Assembly: GCA_016165875.1 (NCBI GenBank)
Contig: JABBOT010000081.1
Location: forward strand, 1,617,655-1,681,654
DNA length: 64,000 nucleotides
From: Acanthopleura granulata
Taxonomy: Eukaryota; Mollusca; Polyplacophora; Chitonida; Chitonidae
Direction: 5' to 3'
Of this stretch, positions 56,506-64,000 are shown piece by piece. Both the position numbers and the translations under genes were made by a program. The notes under the pieces are model-generated. The model did no database searches, had not been told where the DNA came from, and saw nothing but the letters and a program-made list of their open reading frames with translations. Each line of letters opens with the position of its first letter. Positions within the stretch are counted from its first letter, which is position 1.

Positions 56506-57312
56506 GATGAATTCTTCAGGTTCATTTCAACAATTGCCACCAATCGCCTTGAGTCAGTGAAGCAGTGGTGTGGTTGGATTGGTAAAACAGATGAAGGCAT
56601 CAGTGAGAAACTCGCGGTAGATTCTACTACAAAGACTCAGCGTGAAAACCTAAAGACCAACAGCATTTCATGTGACAGCAAGACCAGAAGCAGCAGGATG
56701 GATCTTTTTCATGAAAATGTTGGAGACGATGCCAGGGTCTGTGGTTCAAGTGGCAAAATGTGCTGCACACACATCATCGACCGTGCCTGTGTTTCTGAAT
56801 ATCTCATTAACAGTGATGAGCAAAAAGATATGGACGGTGCAAAAACTGTCGGTGCCAGACGTAGTGCAGATGCCTGTTGCAAGAACGGCGCAAGCTGTGA
56901 CAGGATGTTCAATGAATGTGGCGCAAAAAACGATATCCGAGCCGCTGAAGCCTGCGCTTTTTGTGTCACGACTTTAAATCACACTCAAGAGCAAGACACA
57001 ACCTGCGACAGTTCTCCCAGGTTCCTGTCAGGCTTGGAAGAATGGGAGAGCAACGTTCTGGCTACCAGGTCCAGGATTTTCCAAATGGACGGCTCTTTGG
57101 GATCTGGCAGCGGACACTCAACAGTAAACCAGAACATAAACCAAATTTTATTCGATCTTCAGAGATTGGAAGATGTTTTATCGTCAATGCTTCAGAAGAC
57201 AGATTTTTCTGCCATTGATTTTGGGGAATATTCACTTCGCCCTGAGGAATTGTTGTTGATTCTGTCTCAGGTTATAAACAAAATGAATGAAAAAGGAAAG
57301 CCCAAAGTTTGA
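56506..57312 (+). CDS. JMJD4: JMJD4-type oxygenase, terminal exon with Cys-rich insertion
   Basis: The frame reads NFDEFFRFISTIATNRLESV from about 56500, matching the helical C-terminal domain of JMJD4. After WCGWIGKTDEG comes a stretch of roughly 120 residues with about 12 cysteines (KMCC, ADACC, AEACAFC and others) that I do not know from the family. Family similarity then resumes at LFDLQRLEDVLSSMLQKTDF...YSLRPEELLLIL, ending TGA at 57312. No AG dinucleotide lies between an in-frame TAA (56473-56475) and NFDEFF, so the acceptor is unresolved. The first AG afterwards (56518-56519) would demand an unseen exon in phase 2. The start coordinate is therefore approximate. Confidence 0.82.
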   Translation, partial: DEFFRFISTIATNRLESVKQWCGWIGKTDEGISEKLAVDSTTKTQRENLKTNSISCDSKTRSSRMDLFHENVGDDARVCGSSGKMCCTHIIDRACVSEYLINSDEQKDMDGAKTVGARRSADACCKNGASCDRMFNECGAKNDIRAAEACAFCVTTLNHTQEQDTTCDSSPRFLSGLEEWESNVLATRSRIFQMDGSLGSGSGHSTVNQNINQILFDLQRLEDVLSSMLQKTDFSAIDFGEYSLRPEELLLILSQVINKMNEKGKPKV

Positions 57313-57454
57313 AATGTATTTCTTGTTTGCTGATTTTTCTGGTTCTTGTTTTTCTTGACCTTTCTTACATTTAGCATTAGCACTAGATGATTGTTTCATA
57401 ATGCAGTGGTTGATTTTTCAGGACTTTGTGAGAATCCAACTTATTGATTGTTTA

Positions 57455-57690
57455 AGGCTTCCATGGCTTATTTGCTAGCATGCAAGTGCAGTACGGTAGC
57501 CAATGCAACTGCTGTATGCTCAAGCCCTGGCTGGTTTCCTCTGGTCATACGTGGGAAGGCTTGCCAGCAACCAGCAGGTCGTCATTGGTTTTCCCCTGGG
57601 CTCTGCCTTGTTTCCTTTCACCTTTATAAGTGAAGTATACTTGAGCATGCCATAAAACACAAATCAAATAAATATATAAATAAACAAATA
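57455..57690 (+). mobile_element. SINE-1 copy
   Basis: 'ggcttccatggcttatttgc' head, 'ggaaggcttgccagcaacca', 'tttataagtgaagtatactt' and an aaataaa-rich tail. It follows the JMJD4 stop by 140 bp and its tail supplies AATAAA-like words. Functional polyadenylation use is speculative. Confidence 0.85.
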
Positions 57691-57944
57691 CTCATTGGTC
57701 CAAGGAGCGGGCATTGGTACGGTAGTTAGAGGGGCTTATACTAGGCTTTGGAGACGGAAGTTGTAGATTGACCTGCTCCCGCTGTCTCAGCTTGTGAGGC
57801 CATGGTAACACGTGGTCACACTCTTGTGGCAGTTTGGGTGGTCTATAAATGTTCATTGAAGGCCATTTGGCTTCCATCAGTAGATTGCGCATATATGTCA
57901 ATTACGTGGGAATGAATGATGATAGCTGTTGTGATTATAGCTTT

Positions 57945-58215
57945 TTATGATTTTGTGGCCAAGCGGCTTGGTGCACCAGTGCAGCGTAATGACCCAGGTG
58001 TCTCTCACCAATGAGTTCTGTGAGTTCAAGTCCAGCTCATGCTGGTTTCCTCACCGGTCGTATGTGGGAAGGTCTGCCAGCAACCTGCAGATGATCGTGG
58101 GTTTGCCCCAGGCTCTGTCTGTTTCCTCCCACCATTATATTGGCCACCGTATTACATAAAATCAAATATTGCTGAGTACCGGGTCTAAAATATTAATGAA
58201 ATAAACAAATAAAAA
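57945..58215 (+). mobile_element. SINE-1 copy, near full length
   Basis: 'tttgtggccaagcggcttgg' head, 'ctgtgagttcaagtccagct', 'ggtctgccagcaacctgcag', 'tttcctcccaccattatatt' and an aaataaacaaataaa tail. Confidence 0.88.
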
Positions 58216-58249
58216 AACATAGGTTAATGTCAGTTTAGCAATATTCACA

Positions 58250-58620
58250 CACACAGGTTCCCTGTGGGACACCTCTTGAAATTATGCGGATTATTATTAT
58301 TGTTTTTAGTCCTCTGGTAAAATTGCAATACATGCCACACTACTGAAGGTAGAGAATCCAAACCTTGCAGTCTTGATAATGAACACGAGGCAACTTTTGA
58401 CGTTTAGTGTCTATTGGCCAGTCACATGATTTATCGGCTATTTTGAATTTCATTATGTTTAAAAAATCTTCTTCTCACAAATGGGTATACCTGTCTGGTG
58501 GAAATTCTGTTTGCTGTTTCTAGGTGGATGGCCTTACTCAGTTAACCTTGCACGTTAAATTTGAAATACAAATTAGGCTGTAGTTAACCTCCGAAGTTAC
58601 TTGAAAGTTACATCATCCAT
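58250..58620. repeat. Dispersed repeat R, copy 2
   Basis: Same orientation as 11637-12062, starting 'ggttccctgtgggacacct'. It ends exactly where the inverted duplication arm begins. Confidence 0.85.
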
Positions 58621-58624
58621 TGGC

Positions 58625-59690
58625 ATGTAAATATAGGGCTCTATGTCCTGCATGACGCTTATTTAGGGTCTCCTATCGTGACCATGATATAAGCACTAAA
58701 GACGAAATGGTTTTGGAACTGCATTGGTTTCTTTTGCGCTGGTCTAAGGTAATATTAAATCTCTTCAAAGGGCCTCTGTCGTGCAGGCCAGTTCAATTTC
58801 AGGCCAATACAATGAGGTCTTCCTGTTCGTACAGACCTCAAATCATCCACATATACAGCAAAAGGCTGAAGTCTAATTTGTACAATTTAAATGACTCAGG
58901 TGACAAAGCCGGCTGGACGTTGTGAGCATGAAAGATTCAATACATAAACAAGTCATAAAATTTTGATAAGGTAAATATGGGGTCTTCATGTTCTCCTTGA
59001 CCCTTAATTAGGGCCTCCCAAGTAGGCTTGGAAATAACATTAAACGTTATAACATATAACGTTTCTAAAGTGATACTAAATCTTTTCAAGAGACCTCTGA
59101 TATGCACACCAGATCAAGTCAGTAAACTGGGGTCTCGATGTCTGCATAGACCCCAAACCCACCGACATGCGCAGCAATGGACTGAAGTACAAATATGTAC
59201 GACTCAAGTGGTTCTGGTGACAAAAGCGCCACTTGAGCCACTCCAGAAAGGCATTGTGTACCTGGAAGATTCAATATATGAACGTTCTGTTCAATTACCA
59301 TTGGGTAAATATGGAGCTTTCATGTTCTCTATGGCCTTCTATTAGGGCCTCTCATGTTGACTCTCCTATCCACACTGAAGAAGAAATGGTTATGGAAACA
59401 CATAATTTGTTTTGTGTCGCTGTAAAGTGATCATAAATCTCTTCAAATGTCCTCTGTCTTGCACACCAGAATAAATACGTTCATGTCAATAAAATGGCGC
59501 CTTCCTATCTGTGTAGACCCCAAAATGACCCACGTATAAAGCAAAACCTTAAAGTCTAATACGCAAAATAGAAATAGTGGTGACAAAACCATCATTTATG
59601 CCACTCTAGTGTGTACCTGGAAGATTCCATGTTTCAATTGGTTACATGGTTCCAGTCAATCCTCATTGGGTAAATATGAGATCATCGTGT
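58625..59690. repeat. Tandem array of about 340-bp units, right arm
   Basis: Three units marked by 'ttagggtctcctatc', 'ttagggcctcccaag' and 'ttagggcctctcatg' at about 58663, 59010 and 59341. It is the inverted partner of 19930-20870. Confidence 0.85.
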
Positions 59691-59699
59691 GAACTGATC

Positions 59700-59807
59700 G
59701 TTGAGTGGCTGTGGTTGATCACGTGCATTTCTGTGACCCAAGTATTTTAGATTTGAGTCTACGAACTTTTATCAAGGTGTGAAGCCCGGTGAAATTTGTG
59801 TCCGCAG
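59700..59807 (+). other. TRIM paralogue 5' noncoding exon (3' end supported)
   Basis: Donor GTCCGCAG|GTAAGTGTA at 59807, conserved with the left copy. The upstream limit is unknown. Conservation of this donor and the matching acceptor at 61996 in both arms supports a transcribed leader. Confidence 0.6.
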
Positions 59808-61194
59808 GTAAGTGTAACCTGGGATAGAAGTTATATGAAAATATCGATGTCATGGTTTTGGAAGTGTCTCTAGTCGACCGTATTTCGTACTAACTTGCTA
59901 CTGTTTGTATAAGTGCTTGATCTGGGCCTCTTCACATCGACACCGACACATAGACTAACGACAGGGGCGTGTCCGTACATGTATAGACTCTGTAACTCCA
60001 GCCTGTGTGTGAAGCCCTGACACTGTGTGTATACTGATATAAGGTCTACCGGGGGGAAAGCGACTGATTGTGGTTGATATTGTTTATGTCGACCTTGTCA
60101 CAATGGCATTCCATATTGTAGGGTGTTGTATTAGTGCTGACCTTCGGGATGTTCTCAAGGTCGATGCTGGATGTGACATGTGGCTTGGGCCTGACTGTCC
60201 ATTCTTATTAGGTATCCCTGATGTCTGCTATAGCACGTTAGGTAATGCTTATCCTATCATACCCTTAGCACTAAGGAATATGTAGGCCTGTGTACAGACA
60301 TGTACACTAAATAGAGATCAAGAGCTTGATTGAAATCGTCACGTATTATACATTTTGCGATTTTGGTATTACGATCATTTACATGCAGCTGACCACGCCG
60401 TCACAAAATTCTCTTTCCCTATCTCGTCAGTTAACCCGGTTGTCATGTGCATGTATCCACCTTATCCTTGGACTTAAACTCTACATGTATTGCTAACTCC
60501 ACACGCAGCAGACATGACAGCTGGTCATTCAGTGTTGAATGACGCAGACATACCTATATGTAGGCTATCTACACATCGTCTATCTCTGTGAAGAGAGGGG
60601 TATATAGGTCTACACATGTATGTATGGGGTTCAGCCTGCCTGTCTAGACATGTATCGGAGGCTGACCTACTTGGGCTGGTGACATATTGATATCTCCAGT
60701 CTAGGCCCAGTCCCTGTTATATGTGCAACATTCATGCCTGTGGACACTGTATTTGCTTGAATATGTTAACATACCCCTATCCTAAGCATTGTATAATTCT
60801 GATCAATCTCGGTCACCTGATGTACGGTAGCACTAATCCTCGCTCTCTAGCTGTATATCTGTAGCAGGGGAGATAAGCCATTACCAGATTACAGTATGAA
60901 GCGCTGGAAAGTTATACTGGTCAAAATTAGTAGAGTTGTTTGGACACAGTCATGAATTTTACTTTTCATAATCATATATATGTCTCAAAATGTACAGCAG
61001 TGTTTAATTATTTTGTGATTGGGAACTGATGGATTCTCTCCTGATTTCCATGTCAACTTTAAATGGGTATAATCATGTGATTACGTGTGCTAATAGGAAG
61101 CCTTATGATGAAATACTTCGGGTTCACGTAGTACTCAAAAAGTTTTCTGTTACATGACAACGACGGTTACGTTGAATTTATCTCCTAGTGTCAG

Positions 61195-61375
61195 TGTGAG
61201 TCCTTGCAGCCAAAGTGCTACGGCCACTGAAACGCCATGCCAAAGACATCAGAGATGACAGCCTCACCCAGTCACATTATGCTGTGTACTGACACTGGGC
61301 CAGGCAAAGGAACAACAAGTACCATTGTTAAAGGCTTTCGTATGGCCCTACCCAGAATTTATTCCGGATGCCCCG
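61195..61375 (-). mobile_element. SINE-2 copy (right arm)
   Basis: It is the reverse of the copy at 18411-18625 ('gtgtactgacactgggcc', 'caacaagtaccattgttaaa', 'gtatggccctacccagaat'). The insertion predates the duplication. Confidence 0.8.
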
Positions 61376-62014
61376 ACCTCTGAAAGATGTGTGTAACAAG
61401 AAGAAAATTTAACTTACCAGTTGTGAGTTCAGAAGACAACCTAAAGGGGCAGTTACACGAGTAGAGAGCCATGGAACATGGCGACCAAGATTTGCCCTCA
61501 GTCAAATTGCTAACATGACATGTCCTGCTCACACATAGCAAATCAATTACCTTAACTGGTAGGCTCTGTGTACCTCAGACGGGTATGTGGCATCTCTATT
61601 CTTTGTAATTTTGGATTGTCATTCTTTGGGCTCTGGCTTACCTTCACCAATACCATGACAGGTGTGAAGGAAAGCTGTGCATGTCTTTGTTACAATTCCC
61701 CAGTGTCAACAGAGAAGGCCACAATGACACCGTGGGCTCACACACAATAACCATGAATACATGACAAGAGGATCCCTGACATCTTTGTGTAGTGGTATCA
61801 GAGTCAAACTGGGAACAAACTCTGGCGCGAGAGCCTTTGAGCAATTTTGAGCAAAGAAGTAAAAATAGTCAGTTTCAATAAAGCCAAGCTAATGGAAAAT
61901 TGTAAATTATCATTTCTAAGTTTTGTACACACAAAGCGATGTCACATTCTCTATTTTTTGGTGGCACAATTGAGTAATTTCCCAGTTATATTTCAGATAA
62001 AAGCCGACGGAACA

Positions 62015-62089
62015 ATGGCTGAAAGCGAACAGAACAACTTGCAGCTGGCGGATGTCGACGATATACCATCGGCAGCTAAAAAAGCTAAG
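62015..62089 (+). CDS. TRIM paralogue, first coding exon without RING or B-boxes
   Basis: Acceptor TATTTCAG at 61996, ATG at 62015, donor GCTAAG|GTAAGT at 62089: 25 codons, phase 0. It opens MAESEQN, identical to the left gene, and closes PSAAKKAK where the left gene has ASAAEKHK. Between them only 11 residues (NLQLADVDDI and one more) replace 204. The net loss is 579 bp, or 193 codons, a multiple of three. All RING and B-box zinc ligands are gone. The protein would begin almost directly with the coiled coil. It could be a dominant-negative or scaffold TRIM, or a decaying copy. The intact frame and splice sites favour the former only weakly. Confidence 0.85.
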
Positions 62090-63324
62090 GTAAGTCAGCA
62101 ATGTGTGTAATGGTGTCATAGTGTCTCGAGTGGCTGGCAGTTTGTGGTATACAGTAATCTGGGTAAGACTTGGTAAAAGGTGAACATATTTGTGAGGGTG
62201 AGATAATGAAGATTGTCATGCTCACACATCTCAGTGTCAAAGGTACATCCAAGTAGGACACATAATGCTGCTCAAGAATGTATTTATATGACATATGCCT
62301 GTGTTGTATATGTCAGTAGTATTTAATCTGTTTTGAACCTTGATATGATGAGATGAGCTGAGAGAATATAAAATATTACGGTTTGGATAAACTTTAATGG
62401 AATTTATCATGAAGAAAACGACCATTAATCAGACTTGTACGACCGGCACATCATAGACCAGCATTACTCTTGAAAATGACACCTGAAGTGTGCAAGGATC
62501 AGCTGACAAGTTAGTCTATTTAAGGCTCTACATCTGGAAACAGCAAGACAAGTAAACCTCTGCCAAACCCTAAACTGAGGAAAGTCAACTCTCTCCAGGA
62601 TATTCCATCACGGGTCAGACAGTCGGCCGGTCCTTTCTGTTCTCAGCCAAATGGACTCTGAAATATGTAAAGCCTTTTTGATCCACGTATTCAGCTACGC
62701 CTCCATATTCAACAAGTGGTGCAATTAGTAATGACACAGGTCATGGAAATAATGATGGAAAGTGACATCAAATTAACATCTCTGGGTCAAGTTCTGAGAG
62801 TCACTTTTGTGTATTTGAAAATGGTGAAAGGAAACAAGTTGAGTCCATGATGAATCTGATCTCCCTGTCATGCGTAATGCCTAAATACATGCCTTGCCAT
62901 TGCTGGCTGTACATGTGTATGCTCAAGTTGCGCAGGTGCGGTAATCTGTATGTATATGTGGTTCTAATCTGATAATATGCCCCAAATATTGCCTGCCATT
63001 GCTGTGTGAACAGTAACAGTGATATACCGTAATTAGGACCCTTCTATAAAATTACCAAACTACCTGTATTTTGTGGAGTCAATGCATCTCTGTGCTGGGG
63101 TAATCACATAAAACCCGTGACACTGTAGGAAAGCATCTGAAAACAAATAATGAATTAAATTAAATTAACACACAGGCCATTTTTAATGGAATGGATTTTC
63201 TGAAAATGTAAACCTGCAGCCAAACTAGTGAAAGATGATTTAACGAATAACATCAACACATGCATATGCCATATAGAGATGTATGCATATAACATGTAAA
63301 GATTTTTACCTCACTCTTTAACAG

Positions 63325-63420
63325 CCAACTGTTTCGAACGAGACAAGTGAGCTGGAGGAAATGTTACAAGAAACAAAAGGGTCGCTGTCAAGTTTTATGA
63401 GGCTGCACAACACGATACAG
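63325..63420 (+). CDS. TRIM paralogue, coiled-coil exon 2 (96 bp)
   Basis: Acceptor TTTAACAG at 63324, donor CAG|GTTTGT at 63420. It is exactly 96 bp and open in phase 0: PTVSNETSELEEMLQETKGS plus 12 residues ending HNTIQ. It differs from the left copy at 7 of 96 positions, five of which change the residue in my reading. The next exon would lie a few hundred bases beyond the window. Confidence 0.9.
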
Positions 63421-63804
63421 GTTTGTATTTCTGGTAATACTTTGTCACCTTATGTTTACCGGATATTTGGGTTGTTTGGTCTGAGTATGTTGGTTGTTGT
63501 GACTTACAAAAAGGTAACGTGGAACCGTCATTCCTAACTTACGATGACGCTGTGTTTTGTTACTTACTAAACTGCGTTACCCACGGAAATGACATTAAAC
63601 AGTGTAAGAGTGGACGAGGTCTGATTTGCATAACGACTCCCTTGTTTTATATAGCAATCCTAATGTCGTGGAAGCAAATTAATGATGCGGTTTTCTTCTT
63701 TACACCTGTACACATAAATAAAATGTTAATAAGAAACATAGTTTAAAAAACACATTTAATAAGTAACTTTGATTTACGATGGCAGATATGTTCAGTGCCT
63801 AGGG

Positions 63805-64000
63805 CTGGGTCCACCCGCTTGGGAGATACGACACAGGCAAGACATCGACAACACAAGCGCGACTTAGATAGAACACAGATATGACAGAAACGATATGGAT
63901 AAGACAGAGACAGGAGTCAGACATGGCACAGATTGGACACAGACAAGACACGGACACAACAGACACGGCACATATACAATACAGATGTGACACACATGAC
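63805..64000. repeat. Degenerate 'gacacaga' low-complexity array
   Basis: Reverse-complement partner of 14540-14960, cut by the window end. Confidence 0.8.

Larger units (their letters stand above)
58620..64000. repeat. Right arm of large inverted segmental duplication
   Basis: It is the reverse-complement counterpart of about 20665-14600 and runs off the window end. It carries the second TRIM gene start. Indels and substitutions are spread along it. The largest difference is the loss of most of TRIM exon 1. Confidence 0.92.

Noticed and set aside
56672..57218. Alternative-frame open reading frames
   Set aside because: They are shadows of the JMJD4 terminal exon, whose own frame shows family similarity at both ends.

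Overview
The window looks like metazoan nuclear DNA, AT-rich and intron-rich. Single-exon-sized coding islands lie in a sea of SINEs, LINE and LTR remnants and minisatellites. A lophotrochozoan, most likely a mollusc, is my best guess. The grounds are a recurrent gggagataac-type motif (near 371, 3294, 19905, 48340, 48545), frequent acatgta words, and a dispersed tRNA-derived SINE with more than a dozen copies. The species cannot be named from the sequence alone.

Three gene-level stories can be supported. (1) A TRIM-family E3 ligase gene on the minus strand runs from a noncoding exon near 19.8 kb to a B30.2/SPRY exon at 4262-4827. Its exons encode RING, two B-boxes, coiled coil, linker and SPRY, and the 96-bp and 231-bp exons match classical TRIM architecture. 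(2) About 6 kb of that gene (about 14.6-20.67 kb) is repeated in inverted orientation at 58.62-64.0 kb, which runs off the window. In this copy the first coding exon has lost 193 codons in frame, covering the RING and both B-boxes. Its start codon, splice sites and coiled-coil exon remain, so it predicts a RING-less, B-box-less TRIM paralogue. (3) A JMJD4-type 2-oxoglutarate oxygenase gene occupies 46971-57312 on the plus strand in seven exons. The iron-binding HxD...H set is present, but there is a one-base frameshift in exon 1, an unresolved acceptor for the last exon, a cysteine-rich insertion near the C-terminus, and a triplicated exon-3 end. Divergent to it are a small first-exon candidate (46419-46568) and the P-loop exon of a CNP-like (2',3'-cyclic nucleotide phosphodiesterase) gene on the minus strand with an in-frame stop.

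Mobile DNA: a degenerate APE-type LINE (5.8-8.8 kb, minus) and a degenerate Ty3/gypsy-class LTR element (26.4-32.2 kb, plus). The LTR element keeps integrase upstream of the reverse-transcriptase border and ends in an RNase H tail next to the 3' LTR. That is the Gmr1-like (copia-like) domain order, with the RT/RNase H core deleted. A tRNA-derived SINE sits between its primer-binding site and gag. Two SINE families are scattered throughout.

Other structure: a 405-bp imperfect palindrome (22.76-23.17 kb), an inverted SINE pair (13.45-13.93 kb), a duplicated 3' flank (0-4.1 kb), and minisatellites of 25, 39, 41 and about 47 bp, two of which swell JMJD4 introns. The stretches 33.3-37.1, 38.7-41.9 and 42.8-44.8 kb hold little I can identify beyond repeats.
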